From positions 4,751,501-4,815,500 of the forward strand of contig NZ_WBOF01000001.1 in the NCBI RefSeq assembly GCF_009569385.1: DNA of 64,000 nt, in the 5' to 3' direction. This DNA is from Streptomyces kaniharaensis (GTDB lineage: Bacteria; Actinomycetota; Actinomycetes; Streptomycetales; Streptomycetaceae). Numbering within the stretch: position 1 is the stretch's first letter; every line of letters starts with the position of its first letter. The notes beneath the pieces were generated by a model. The model worked only from the letters and a program-made list of their open reading frames with translations. It was not told where the DNA came from and made no database searches. Shown piece after piece: positions 8,655 through 17,693 of the stretch. The position numbers and the translations under genes were made by a program.

Positions 8655-9008
8655 GTGTTCGCCACCTACCTCGTGGTCATCATCCTCACCTCGGCCGTCA
8701 ACGGCTTGGCCGCCATGGCCAACTTCATCGGCCACGAGTACCCCAAGAGCCAGGCGGACAAGTTGCGCGTGCCTCGGTCCTGGATGCGCCCGCTGGGCGC
8801 ACTGTTGGCGGCGGGGGCGCTGGGACTGCTGGCCGGGTTCGCTGTGCCGGTGCTGGGCACACTCGCCGCCGCTTGTCTCGTGCTGTACTTCCTGGGTGCG
8901 TTGTGTGCCCACCTGCGGGTCCGTGACTACCAGTTGGGCCCCTGGGCCGTATTTTTCTGTCTGCCGGTGGCCGCCCTGGCCGTGAGCTTGGTGCACAACG
9001 GCACATGA
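8655..9008 (+). CDS. DoxX-like membrane protein
   Basis: This 117-residue, four-segment membrane protein begins at GTG 8655 after AGAAGGAGA. It shares size, topology and the RVRDY/RARDL loop before the last segment with the protein at 8237-8590, and is probably a duplicate. It ends shortly before the IS-rich region that starts near 9082. Confidence 0.7.
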   Translation: MFATYLVVIILTSAVNGLAAMANFIGHEYPKSQADKLRVPRSWMRPLGALLAAGALGLLAGFAVPVLGTLAAACLVLYFLGALCAHLRVRDYQLGPWAVFFCLPVAALAVSLVHNGT

Positions 9009-9081
9009 TGAACTGGTGGCGTGATCAGCCCCGCCCAGCATGACGCCCAGTGATCCAAGACGCTGACCAGGGCGGAGGTGG

Positions 9082-10224
9082 CTACCTCATCGCCGTTCCG
9101 CGGCCAGCTACTGCCAGCCCCGCAGCGCATGGTGCCCGCTTGGTGGTGTAGCCGATCATTCGGTGGGTGTGTTGGGTAGTGCGGGGCGCTTTGGGGGAGC
9201 TTGGCCGGGTGAGCTGGTCCATGCTGCCTTTGGGCAGGTCCGGCGGCCACTGGGCGAGCAGCCAACAGGCGGGCAGGGTGCCGTCCTCCTCCAGTCGTGG
9301 ACGGCGGCCGGCCAGGCGGACGCGCAGGACGACGAAGGTCGAGGTCAGCCGGTCGCGTGAGCCGCGCCGCCAGGTCACCGTCCGGGCCGCTGCCCGGCCT
9401 GCGGCCCGGACGTGCTCGGCCAGCGAAACGGGGCGGGTGCGGTAGCGGGGCTTGGGTCTGGGGCCGAGTCCGCCGTAGGACGGCTGGTGGGTGACGGCGT
9501 CGACCGGGTGGGCGGTGGCCAGGCCCTTGACCTGCACGATCCACCGCAGCTCGCGTTCGCCGAGGGCGGCGCGGAAGTGTGCGTTGTCTCCGTAGCCGGC
9601 GTCGGCGACCACGACCGGAGGGGAGAGCTTCCACGTGGCGAGCTCGTCGATCATCTCCAAAGCCAGTTGCCACTTCGGCCGGTGGCCCTCCGCCTGCGGG
9701 ACGCCGCAGCGGGCCCTGCGGCGCTCGACGAACGCGGCCCCGGCCGGATCACCGGCCATGACTGGGTCCCAGGATGCGGGAAGGAACAGGCGCCAGTTCA
9801 GCGGGCACGACGCGCTGTCGGTGACCGCGTGCACGCTCACCCCCACCTGGCAGTTGCCGACCTTGCCGAGAGTGCCCGAGTACTGGCGGGCCACGCCCGG
9901 CGAGCCGGCGCCGTCCTTCGGGAAACCGGTGTCGTCCACGACCCACGCGTCCGGTTCGAGGGCGCGTGTCGCACGGTCGGCCAGCCTCGACCTGACCTGG
10001 TCCACCGGCCAGGTCGAGGAGGAGACGAACTGTTGCAGGCGCTGGTGGTCGATGCCCAGTCGCTCGGCCATCGGCTGCATCGACTTGCGCCGGCCGTCGA
10101 GCAGGAGGCCTCGTAGGTAGCTGATGCCCTTGTCCCGCTGGTCCGAGCGCCGCAGCGGAGCGAAGACCTCCGCCGCGAACGCCTCCAACTCATCACGTAA
10201 AGCACCAAGTTCGTCCGGAGTCAT
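9082..10224 (-). pseudogene. IS701-like transposase lacking the C-terminal catalytic block
   Basis: Starting at MTPDELGALRDELEAF (10224), the protein follows IS701-family transposases through VVDDTGFPKDG (first Asp) and VVVADAGYGDNAHF (second Asp) up to CWLLAQWPPD. It then switches to unrelated sequence (LPKGSMDQLTRP) and stops at 9082. The family's final block with the catalytic Glu (normally in a RWRIE-like motif) is absent, so it should be inactive. It differs in sequence from the IS701-like gene at 1-1264. Its 5' side is next to the IS630-like element at 10292. Confidence 0.75.
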
Positions 10225-10291
10225 GCCCGCAGAGAACCGCCGAACAGCACACGTGACCAGCCCCCGCGCACCACCTAACAAAGCACTACTA

Positions 10292-11447
10292 GTGTCCTGC
10301 GCCGGAGATCCGTCGTTAGTTGTGTGTGAGCTCTTCTTCTCCTGATCTCCCGGTGCGCCGTCGTGGTCCCGCCTTGGAACCGTTGTTGCTGTCCGACGAG
10401 GAACGGGCCACGCTGACGCGGTGGGCCCGCAGAGCCTCGTCCGCCCAGGCGTTGGCTCTGCGGGCCCGGATCGTGCTGGCCTGCGACGGTCCTGATGTGC
10501 CGTCGATCGTCGGCGTGGCAAGGGAGTTGGGCATCACTGCGGACACGGTCCGCAAGTGGCGACGCCGGTTCCTCGCCGAGAGGCTGGACGGCCTGGTAGA
10601 CGAACCCCGACCGGGCCGGCCGCCCACGATCGCGGTCGACGAGATCGAGGCGGTCGTCGTGGCGACGCTGGAGGAGATCCCGAAGAACGCGACACACTGG
10701 TCCCGGAGCTCGATGGCCGCCCGCAGCGGCCTCTCGAAGTCGACCGTCGGACGGATCTGGCGGAAGTTCCAGCTCAAGCCCCACCTGGTCGGCACCTTCA
10801 AGCTGTCCACCGACCCGCTCTTCATCGAGAAGGTCCACGACGTGATCGGCCTGTACTTCGACCCGCCCGAAGGTGCGGTGGTGCTGTCGGTCGACGAGAA
10901 GTCGCAGATCCAGGCCCTCGACCGCTCCCAGCCGGTCCTGCCCATGATGCCGGGCATGCCGGAGCGTCGAACCCACGACTACGTGCGCAACGGTCTGACC
11001 ACCCTGTTCGCCGCGTTCGACACCAGCAGCGGGAAGGTCATCACTTCACTGCACCGCCGGCACCGTGCGGCGGAGTTCAAGAAGTTCCTCGTCAAGATCG
11101 ACCGCGAGGTTCCCGACGGGCTCGACATCCACCTGATCTGCGACAATTACGGCACCCACAAGACCCCGGCCATCCGTGCCTGGCTGGCGCAACATCCCCG
11201 ATTCCATATGCACTTCACCCCGACCGGGTCCTCGTGGATCAACCAGGTGGAGCGGTGGTTCGGCTTTCTCACCGACCAGATGATCCGACGTGGTGCCCAC
11301 AAGAACGTTCAGGCCCTTGAGAGGGACATCCGCGCCTGGATCAAGAACTGGAACGAGGACCCCAAACCGTTCACCTGGACCAAGACCGCCGACGAGATCC
11401 TCGACTCCCTCGCCCGATTCTGCCGACGGATCTCCGGCGCAGGACAC
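10292..11447 (+). mobile_element. Complete IS630-family insertion sequence
   Basis: The element is bounded by inverted repeats of about 20 bases (left GTGTCCTGCGCCGGAGATCC, right its complement) and flanked by TA at 10290-10291 and 11448-11449, the target duplication expected of the IS630/Tc1 group. Length is 1156 bases with one transposase gene. It appears intact and could be active. Confidence 0.85.
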
Positions 11448-11450
11448 TAG
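10326..11450 (+). CDS. IS630-family transposase, intact
   Basis: The transposase of about 374 residues has an N-terminal helix-turn-helix part (VARELGITADTVRKWRRRF) and the IS630 DDE domain. The catalytic blocks are VVLSVDEKSQIQALDRS, HLICDNYGTHKTP and SSWINQVERWFGFL. GTG at 10326 is taken as start; a TTG lies two codons upstream. The stop TAG at 11448-11450 is formed by the duplicated target TA plus the next base, so the element borrows its stop codon from the insertion site. Confidence 0.9.
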   Translation: MSSSSPDLPVRRRGPALEPLLLSDEERATLTRWARRASSAQALALRARIVLACDGPDVPSIVGVARELGITADTVRKWRRRFLAERLDGLVDEPRPGRPPTIAVDEIEAVVVATLEEIPKNATHWSRSSMAARSGLSKSTVGRIWRKFQLKPHLVGTFKLSTDPLFIEKVHDVIGLYFDPPEGAVVLSVDEKSQIQALDRSQPVLPMMPGMPERRTHDYVRNGLTTLFAAFDTSSGKVITSLHRRHRAAEFKKFLVKIDREVPDGLDIHLICDNYGTHKTPAIRAWLAQHPRFHMHFTPTGSSWINQVERWFGFLTDQMIRRGAHKNVQALERDIRAWIKNWNEDPKPFTWTKTADEILDSLARFCRRISGAGH

Positions 11451-11507
11451 GCAGTGTCCTGGCGATCAGTTGAGTCGTTGATACGACTATGGGGAGTAGG
11501 GGTGATC
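11448..11507 (+). repeat. 60-base IS5-end fragment (inverted partner at 13710)
   Basis: These 60 bases match, in inverted orientation and without a mismatch by eye, the 5' end of the IS5-like element at 13710-13769, including the first codons of its transposase. Downstream the match stops, so this is an orphan end. The two ends face each other around tetR, the cupin gene and the complete IS5-like element. Confidence 0.8.
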
Positions 11508-11572
11508 AGGTCAGCTTCGGCCATGCCCTGGGTATTCCGGAACCTGGCCGATGAACTCATTCGCCTGGCCTG

Positions 11573-12175
11573 TCAGTTACCGACCGCTCCCACCAGCGTG
11601 ACCATGACCTCGACCGCCTCACGGTCCGTCAGCCCCTGCTCTCGGCAGAGCGACCGCCAGGTCGGGAACGCCGCTGCATGGCCGATCACCGCCCGCCGGA
11701 CGGGCTCACCCGCGGTCGGCCACGCGTCGGCCAGCACCTCGACGTAGCGCCTGTTCCTCGCCTCCCAGGCCTCGCGAATCGAGTCGGGCGCCGCGTGTAG
11801 GTCGCGGCTGACCAGCGTCAGCATCTGCTCGCCCGCGCGGTAGAAGCGGTAGAGGTCGGCGAGCCCGGCCGTCAGCCGTTCGACCGGATCCCCGATCACG
11901 CCCCACTCCTCGGGTTGGGGCAGCTGCTGCTGCGACAGCCAGTGCCCCGAGCACGCCTGGAACAGCGCGGTCTCGTCGGGGAAGTGCCGGTAGACGGTCA
12001 GTCGGGTGACCCCGGCACGTTCGGCGATCGCCGCGATGCTCGTCGCCGCCGGACCCGTGGTGCCGTGCAGATGTACGGCGGCCTCGACGATGCGCTGTCG
12101 CGTCCGGCCCATGCCCTCGGCGCGTTTGCGCATCTCGTAACCACGCGTTTTCGATGAACGCTGCTGTTCACTCAC
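11573..12175 (-). CDS. TetR-family transcriptional repressor
   Basis: The 200-residue protein has a canonical TetR N-terminus (RQRIVEAAVHLHGTTG, then SIAAIAERAGVTRLTVYRHFPDETALF) with the helix-turn-helix ending in TVYRHF. The variable C-terminal ligand domain follows. GTG at 12175 is chosen as start. It is divergent from the cupin gene at 12258, and the 82-base gap contains a near-palindrome (12214-12232). By the usual logic of the family it represses the cupin gene and itself. Confidence 0.85.
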   Translation of the reverse strand: MSEQQRSSKTRGYEMRKRAEGMGRTRQRIVEAAVHLHGTTGPAATSIAAIAERAGVTRLTVYRHFPDETALFQACSGHWLSQQQLPQPEEWGVIGDPVERLTAGLADLYRFYRAGEQMLTLVSRDLHAAPDSIREAWEARNRRYVEVLADAWPTAGEPVRRAVIGHAAAFPTWRSLCREQGLTDREAVEVMVTLVGAVGN

Positions 12176-12213
12176 CTGTTGACGCCCTGCGATCCGAGGC
12201 GGAGACTTTTTAA

Positions 12214-12232
12214 GAGAACACCAGTGTATCTC
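12214..12232. promoter_or_regulatory. Candidate TetR operator
   Basis: GAGA-ACAC-CA-GTGT-A-TCTC is a near-perfect dyad with one bulged base, centred between the divergent tetR and cupin starts. Its position fits an operator that controls both genes. Confidence 0.5.
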
Positions 12233-12257
12233 CAAAATGCATGGAGGAGTGATCACC

Positions 12258-12776
12258 ATGACAGAGCCGCTGGCCCCGCCACTCACCATCGTCCGCCCCG
12301 GCGAGGGAGGTGAGGGCTACCTCGGCTCAATCGGGGTCGCCTTCAAGCTCTGGGGCGCCGACACCAACGGCGCGGTCTCCGTCGTCGAACACCCATTCCC
12401 GGTCGGGGCGTTGGTGCCGCCGCACCTGCACACCCGGGAAGACGAATACTCGATCGTCACCGAGGGCGAGATCGGCTTCCGGTCCGGCGACCGCGAAGTT
12501 GTCCTGGGCGCCGGCGGCTACATCACCAAGCCGCGCGGGGAGCTGCACGCGATGTGGAACGCCGGTCCTGTCCCGGCCCGGATGATCGAGATCATCAGTC
12601 CGGCCGGCTTCGAGCACTGCTTCCGCGAAATGGCCGAGATGCTCGCCGACGGGCCGCCGCCGACCGAGGACGCGATACCGGCGCTCGCCGCCAAGTACGG
12701 GCTCCAGTTCGGGCAACCCGACTGGCTGCCCGACGTCATCACGCGGTACGGCCTGACCCCGCCGTTCAGCGCCTGA
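12258..12776 (+). CDS. Cupin-domain protein
   Basis: The 172-residue protein carries a single conserved cupin barrel. The metal-binding motif 1 reads GALVPPHLHTREDEYSIVTEGEIGF (His, His, Glu positions present), and motif 2 lies near GGYITKPRGELHAMWNAG. Such proteins include quercetinase-like dioxygenases and small-molecule binding proteins, and the substrate cannot be assigned. ATG 12258 follows GGAGG with ten bases of spacing. The divergent TetR gene is the likely regulator. Confidence 0.8.
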   Translation: MTEPLAPPLTIVRPGEGGEGYLGSIGVAFKLWGADTNGAVSVVEHPFPVGALVPPHLHTREDEYSIVTEGEIGFRSGDREVVLGAGGYITKPRGELHAMWNAGPVPARMIEIISPAGFEHCFREMAEMLADGPPPTEDAIPALAAKYGLQFGQPDWLPDVITRYGLTPPFSA

Positions 12777-12787
12777 GCGAGCCAGGC

Positions 12788-13766
12788 GGCGTCCTGGCGA
12801 TTACGAGCGGAGCCAGACGACGAGCGCGGCTGCGGTAACGGTGCCGAGGTAGACGTAGCCGCGCTTGTCGAACCTGGTCGCTACTGCGCGGAAGGCCTTG
12901 AGCTTGTTGATCGCCCGTTCGACGGTGTTGCGCTTCTTGTAGCGGTCCTTGTCGAAACCGGGCGGTCGGCCGCCTGCCCTGCCACGTCGGACCCGGTTGG
13001 CGGCCTGGTCGGCTTTCTCCGGGATGACGTGTCGGATCCCGCGTCTGCGCAGGTACCGGCGGATCCAGCGGTTGCTGTAGCCCTTGTCCGCGCTGACGCT
13101 GTCGGCTTCGTGCGCGGCCTCCCGGTCGTCAGCCTCGGCACGCGGATCTTGTCCATGACCGGCTCGAACTGGGTGCAGTCGGCGCACTGTCCGGGAGTGA
13201 TGACCAGCGAGAGCACCCGGCAGCGGCCGTCCGCACTCAGGTGGATCTTGGTCGTGAACCCGCCGCGCGAGCGGCCGAGCGCCTCACCTCCCGCACCACC
13301 TCCGCCAGCCGGTCGATCAGTTCCGCCCGGACTCGAGCGACTTTGACCGCTTGACCGAAGCCCCCTTTGACGACAGGTGGCGGAGCCTGCCGGGCACCGG
13401 CGGCATGGTGGTGAGCGCGCACGGACGTCGAGTCGACCGAGACGTCCCAGTCGATTTCGCCGGCCGCGTCCGCCCCGGCCTGAATCCGCTGGAGGAGCAT
13501 CTCCCACGTCCCGTCCGCCGACCAGCGACGATGCCGCTCGTGCGCCGTCTTCCACGGGCCGTACCGCTCCGGCAGATCACGCCACTGCACCCCCGTGCGT
13601 ATCCGATACAGAACCCCGTTCACGACCTGGCGATGGTCCCGCCACCTGCCACAACGCCCGTTACTCACCGGCAGAAGCGGCTCCAGCCGCTCCCACTGGG
13701 CATCCGTCAGATCACCCCTACTCCCCATAGTCGTATCAACGACTCAACTGATCGCCAGGACACTGC
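12788..13766 (-). mobile_element. IS5-like insertion sequence, nearly complete
   Basis: The ends read GGCGTCCTGGCGAT at the left and its near-complement ATCGCCAGGACACTGCC at the right, as imperfect inverted repeats. The transposase gene inside is broken (12801-13728). A 60-base copy of its right end occurs in inverted orientation at 11448. Confidence 0.7.
12801..13728 (-). pseudogene. IS5-like transposase in three frames
   Basis: The first frame (13728 downward) gives MGSRGDLTDAQWERLEPLLP, WRDLPERYGPW and the DVSVDSTSVRAHHHAAG block with the first catalytic Asp. A second frame supplies LGRSRGGFTTKIHLSADG and a third SADKGYSNRWIRRYLRRRG and NTVERAINKLKAFRAVATR. Shifts are needed near 13290 and near 13130. 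Some IS5 elements use one programmed frameshift, but two breaks make a decayed gene (or sequencing indels) more likely. Confidence 0.75.
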
Positions 13767-13866
13767 CTAGTGCCGCATCAGGCAACGTTTGCCCTGCTCT
13801 GATGCCGCTGGACAAGAGCTGATCGGCACCAGTTGATCAAGGATCTGTGCTCGTATCCTGTGCCGC

Positions 13867-14163
13867 ATGGCCGATGACATGGAGATCGAGCGCTACCGGC
13901 ATGAGACCGTGGAGCTGACGGTGGGGGAGCTACTCGAAGCCCTCAGCGAATTGCCCGCCGAGGCCCCGATTCGTATCGACGTGCCGCTGAGCCCGAGGTC
14001 AGGCGAGACGCGCGACTCGGTTGACTCGGGCGTCAGCCACTTCGTGGTGAGCGGTGTCGTCCTTCATGACGCCGACTACCTCTACCGGGACGAAGTGGTC
14101 CTCCAGGCAGATTTCTGCTCCGCGTGGTACGTACGTCCCGTCACGCCGAGGGACGAGGGGTGA
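13867..14163 (+). CDS. Small acidic hypothetical protein (IS630 passenger), DUF6225-like
   Basis: The 98-residue acidic protein (VELTVGELLEALSELPAEAPIRIDVP at its N-terminal half) resembles small streptomycete proteins of the DUF6225 type; this assignment is from memory of the pattern and uncertain. Start could be 13867 or the ATG at 13879 (MEIERY). It lies between the outer and inner end repeats of the IS630-like element, on the strand opposite to the transposase. No toxin or DNA-binding motif is visible. Confidence 0.55.
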   Translation: MADDMEIERYRHETVELTVGELLEALSELPAEAPIRIDVPLSPRSGETRDSVDSGVSHFVVSGVVLHDADYLYRDEVVLQADFCSAWYVRPVTPRDEG

Positions 14164-14179
14164 CCTGGCCGGCCCCGCG

Positions 14180-14203
14180 ATGGCAGATCAGGCGATGTTC
14201 GCC
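14180..14203. repeat. Internal copy of IS630 end repeat
   Basis: This stretch (TGGCAGATCAGGCGATGTTC and following) matches the outer end repeats at about 20 of 24 positions and overlaps the last codons of the transposase. It is the expected original end of the element if the passenger gene were absent. Confidence 0.65.
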
Positions 14204-15321
14204 CTATTGACGACCGCGCTGAGGCGTTCGTCGGCAGCGTGCTTGTTTCGCCAGATGATGTAGCGGCGGATCATGCTTCCCTGCTCCTTGTGGCTCTGGT
14301 GGTCGGTGCCGTCGAGGGCGAAGTAGCGCAGGGCGGTGAACTGGGCTTCGATCCGGTTGAGCCAGGAGCTATTGGTCGGGGTGTAGGCGATCTCCACGTT
14401 GTTCGCCGCCGCCCAGGTCCCGACCCGCTGGCACCGCTTCGTCGTCAGGTGCGGTGAGTAGTTGTCGCAGATGATCGCAATGCGAACGTCCGCCGCGTAC
14501 AGCGAGCGCAGGTAGCGGCAGAACTCCAGGAACTTGGACCGGTTCTTGGTCTTCTTGATGTGCCCGTAGAGCTGGTCCTTGGCGAGGTCGTAGGCGGCGA
14601 ACAGGTGCCGGACGCCGTGCGGTCGGGTGTAGGTGGCCCGACGCCGGGGTCTGGGCTCGCGATCGGGGGCCTTGCCCTTGCCACCGCGTTCGGCCCACTG
14701 CCGACCGGGGTGCGGTTGGAGGTTGAGTGGCCCGAACTCGTCCAGACAGAAGACGACTTCGGGCTCACCTTTCTCGGGTATGACCTCGCCGTCGGCGATC
14801 GCGTAGAGGTGCTCGACGCGGGCCTTCTTCGCTTCGTAGTCGGGATCCTTCGAGGTCTTCCAGGTCTTCACGCGTTGAAAGGAGACGCCCTCCTCGCGGA
14901 GCAGGACCCGAAGGCCCTCATGGCTGATGTCGTCGACCACCCCCTCGGCGACCAGGAAGTCGGCCAGCTTGGCCAGGCTCCAGGTCGAAAAGGGCAGGCC
15001 GTGCTCGGCCGGCTTGGACTTGGCGATCTTCTTGATCTCCCGGCGCTCGGGCAGCGTGAAGGTCCTGGGCCGTCCGCCCTTGTATTTCGGGTAGAGCGAG
15101 TCGAAGCCGTCGGCATTGAAGTTGTGGATCACGTCGCGGACCCGGTCCGCGCTGGTGAACGTGACCTCGGCGATCTTCGCCACGGGCATGCGCTGGGCAG
15201 AGAGCAACACCATGTGGGCCCGCCGCCAGGTCACCACCGACCCAGCGCCCCGGCGGACAATCCGCAGCAGCCGTCTGCCCTCGTCGTCATCGATCTCACG
15301 GACCTGCACGCGTTCAGCCAC
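14188..15321 (-). CDS. IS630-family transposase (second type)
   Basis: The 377-residue protein has an N-terminal helix-turn-helix segment (MPVAKIAEVTFTSADRVRDVIHNF) and an IS630 DDE domain with the blocks VVFCLDEFGPLN, IAIICDNYSPHL and SSWLNRIEAQFTALRYF. It is distinct from the IS630 transposase at 10326. GTG 15321 is preferred as start. The frame is open throughout, so it may be functional. Confidence 0.85.
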   Translation of the reverse strand: MAERVQVREIDDDEGRRLLRIVRRGAGSVVTWRRAHMVLLSAQRMPVAKIAEVTFTSADRVRDVIHNFNADGFDSLYPKYKGGRPRTFTLPERREIKKIAKSKPAEHGLPFSTWSLAKLADFLVAEGVVDDISHEGLRVLLREEGVSFQRVKTWKTSKDPDYEAKKARVEHLYAIADGEVIPEKGEPEVVFCLDEFGPLNLQPHPGRQWAERGGKGKAPDREPRPRRRATYTRPHGVRHLFAAYDLAKDQLYGHIKKTKNRSKFLEFCRYLRSLYAADVRIAIICDNYSPHLTTKRCQRVGTWAAANNVEIAYTPTNSSWLNRIEAQFTALRYFALDGTDHQSHKEQGSMIRRYIIWRNKHAADERLSAVVNRANIA

Positions 15322-15404
15322 GTGATCATTCTGACCGTCCGGTGCCGCCCGGCACAGCAACCAGGCGACAGGTCACGACGGGGCGAACGTTGCCTGATGC
15401 GGCA

Positions 15405-15809
15405 CTAGTGGCTGAGGTCGTCGAGCCCGATGCGGCCGAGGTTCGGGATGAGGTCGTTGGTGACGTAGTCGCGGTAGCGGACCAGGGTGGTGGGCTTGAC
15501 GGTGAGGGCCTTGGTCTGGAGCCAGGCGGTGAGGTAGTCGGCGACGGTCTGGTTGGGGTCGGCGCTGAAGCCGCCGTCCTGGCCCTCGAGTACCCGCCGG
15601 AGGGCGGTGCGGGCGGTCTCCTCGGTGGGGAAGCCGCCGCGGCGCAGGGTGTGGCGGTTGCCGTTGGCGGGGAGGTCGACGGCGAAGGTCCAGGTGCCGT
15701 GCTCGGGGTCGGCGGAGAGGCGGGGGCAGTGGGCGCCGAGTTGCTTGTGCTGTGGGTCGCGGCAGCCGCATCGGCGGTAGACGCGGCCGTTGCGGGGTGA
15801 GGAGCGCAT
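15405..15809 (-). pseudogene. Tyrosine integrase, N-terminal remnant cut by IS630-like element
   Basis: The 134 residues equal the N-terminal arm and core-binding part of the integrase family seen at 48816-50118 (shared VYRRCGCRD, GTWTF, DPNQT, ADYLT, VKPTTLVRYRDYVT, DLIPNLG, RLDDL patterns). The frame ends at a TAG created by the insertion junction at 15405-15407, so the catalytic domain is missing. The gene begins 100 bases from the palindromic repeat at 15908, the same arrangement as at 50118/50251. Confidence 0.8.
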
Positions 15810-15907
15810 GATGATCGCATCCTGACGCTGGAGGTTCTCCTGGTCCGTTCAGTCTGCGCTCACGTGCGACCACAAGCGGCGCTGAATGCCGTCCGACATG
15901 CGACAAC

Positions 15908-15929
15908 CCCTTGTCGTGGCGACAAGTGC
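15908..15929. repeat. 22-base repeat with TTGTCG/CGACAA dyad upstream of integrase
   Basis: A perfect dyad TTGTCG-TGG-CGACAA lies in a 22-base stretch (CCC before, GTGC after) that recurs identically at 50251-50272, and both copies lie 100-135 bases upstream of an integrase start. It may be a regulator operator or an excisionase/arm site. Confidence 0.6.
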
Positions 15930-16676
15930 GCTTATCGGCGGGGGAAGGATCTGATTGGTACCCATTGTTGTGCACGTGAGCGTGAGCATTGGGCGGCTGC
16001 GGTTGGTAGCACTACGCGGGTGCAGATCAACGAGGGCCGCACCACGGCCGTACCGAAACCGGATTGGCCGAGGACTTACGCCCTCCGAACTGTTCCACGC
16101 CGGTCGGTCTTACCACGAGCCTGCGCCACCACCTGAAGCGAGAGCCTGGTGTGGCGGTGACCTATCTGTTGGTCGAGATTCGCGAACTACGCTATCGGGC
16201 AGCGCCAATCTGCTAATGCGAACCTGAACCAGGGATGGCCGCGCCTGCGGGCATTCCGCCCTGGCCGCACCCACTGGTCCCGCGTCAGCACCGCCATGTC
16301 TTCGCCTGGCCGCCCGGTCGGCCTGAGGTTGCTAGCCGGGTCACCCGCAGCGTGATGCTGCCAAGCTGGCTGACCTCAGCGCGACATGTCGCTTGAGAGT
16401 GCCCATACTTGAGAAGGAGGGCTAACGAGGAGGACGAAGTGTCGCCCAGCCTGCGGAAGATTCCCTCGGTGCTCACAATCAAACACGTGCCGTCAGGTGC
16501 ATCAGTCCTGGCACTGCGCCGGTTCATCAAAGCTTGAACAAACCTTCAGCCGAACATTTTTTGCGATCTGCTGTTGGTCGGGATTGCCGTTTCGGCTCAG
16601 AGCCACGGGGACTCTTAAGGCATGGCGCATTTTCACAGCATTTCTTCGTTTGATCTCCAGGGCAAGGATTGAACAA
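15930..16676. other. Intergenic leader of the low-GC operon
   Basis: No supported gene lies in these 747 bases. Short open frames on both strands lack family features and codon bias. Composition falls from typical high GC to mixed from about 16380 onward, which marks the left limit of the foreign segment. The promoter of the operon at 16677 must lie here; a TTGAAC at about 16534 is a possible -35, but no convincing -10 was found. Confidence 0.5.
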
Positions 16677-17693
16677 ATGCGCGCTGCAGTAGTCGTTCGC
16701 CCGGGAGGGCCAGAAGTTATAGAACTTCGAGACGTCCCCCAGGGGCCACTCGCCCCTGGTATGGCTAGAGTGCAGATAGAACGAAGTTCTGTAAACGCCG
16801 CAGACTTGTGGACTCGGCATCCAGGAATAGTCTCCTCATATCCCCATATCCCCGGATCCGACGGATGTGGTGTATTGGTAGAACTGAGGGGCGAGAGCAC
16901 CATCGAAACAGGCTCAAAAGTAGTAATTAACCCAGCACTGCAGCTCCCGACTGGTGAGCGCTCATGGTCCGATCCGTATCGGGATATCGTTGACATACTG
17001 GGATACAACTGCGCTGGCACATGTGCAGAATACTGTGATGTTCCGATCGGAAACATATTTCCAGCACCAAGCCATCTAACGATCGAGGAATCAGCAGCGA
17101 TACCGCTCACCTACCTAACCGCTTGGCGCATGCTTGCAAGAAGGGGAATGGTCGAACGTGGAGAGTACGTCCTCATATGGGGTGGATCCGGCGGTCTGGG
17201 AACTGCTGCGATCGTGCTAGCTAATTATCTTGGTGCGAATGTACTCGCGACAGCTGGAAGCGACCATGATGCTGAGCAAGTAGCGGGGCTTAAGCCGAAA
17301 GGAATAATTCGCTATGATCTCGGAGAGGTGGCAAAACAGGTAATCGATCTGATAGGGAGGAAAGTAGATCTCGTGTTCGATTCTGTGGCTGGCCCCACGT
17401 GGTCTGCGACATTGCAGTCGCTGAGGCCGGGGGGACGGGTGGTTCTCGCGGGCACAACAGCTGGCGACGTTGTGACATTTGATCTGAGCGATTTCTTCTA
17501 TAACCAGTGGGCGCTATGCGGCTGCAGGATGGGCGATGAGCGAGACTTCGAGAACATGCTGAAAGCCGTCACCGAAGGGCACCTAAAGCCAGTGGTTGGA
17601 AAGGTGTACCCGCTGTCGCAGATTTCAGAAGCGCATCAAGCAATGGAAGATGGGGGCATCGTTGGAAAGATAGTGGTGAATAATTTCGAATGA
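16677..17693 (+). CDS. MDR-superfamily alcohol/quinone dehydrogenase-like oxidoreductase
   Basis: The 338-residue protein is a medium-chain dehydrogenase/reductase: GroES-like N-terminal half (IPGSDGCGVLVE), YAEY-type block NCAGTCAEYCDVP, the IPLTYLTAWRML helix and a nucleotide site VLIWGGSGGLGTAAIVLANYLGA near residue 165. The structural-zinc cysteine cluster of classical alcohol dehydrogenases is missing, being replaced by a PTGERSWSDPYRD loop. It therefore looks closer to zinc-free reductases. ATG 16677 is preceded by AAGGA with eight bases of spacing. It is the first gene of the low-GC operon and overlaps the next gene by ATGA. The likely role is an NAD(P)H-dependent reduction of an intermediate; the substrate is unknown. 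Confidence 0.8.
   Translation: MRAAVVVRPGGPEVIELRDVPQGPLAPGMARVQIERSSVNAADLWTRHPGIVSSYPHIPGSDGCGVLVELRGESTIETGSKVVINPALQLPTGERSWSDPYRDIVDILGYNCAGTCAEYCDVPIGNIFPAPSHLTIEESAAIPLTYLTAWRMLARRGMVERGEYVLIWGGSGGLGTAAIVLANYLGANVLATAGSDHDAEQVAGLKPKGIIRYDLGEVAKQVIDLIGRKVDLVFDSVAGPTWSATLQSLRPGGRVVLAGTTAGDVVTFDLSDFFYNQWALCGCRMGDERDFENMLKAVTEGHLKPVVGKVYPLSQISEAHQAMEDGGIVGKIVVNNFE

Larger units (their letters stand above)
13770..15405 (-). mobile_element. IS630-like element with passenger gene
   Basis: Outer inverted repeats of 25 bases with one mismatch (left end starts GTGCCGCATCAGGCAACGTT) are flanked by TA on both sides (13768-13769 and 15406-15407). Besides the transposase (14188-15321), the element encloses an unrelated small gene (13867-14163). 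A third, poorer copy of the end lies inside, at about 14180-14203, directly at the transposase stop. The right end interrupts an integrase gene. Confidence 0.7.

Noticed and set aside
15864-16227. Small open frames before the low-GC operon
   Set aside because: Three overlapping short frames with no ribosome site, no codon bias and no family features.
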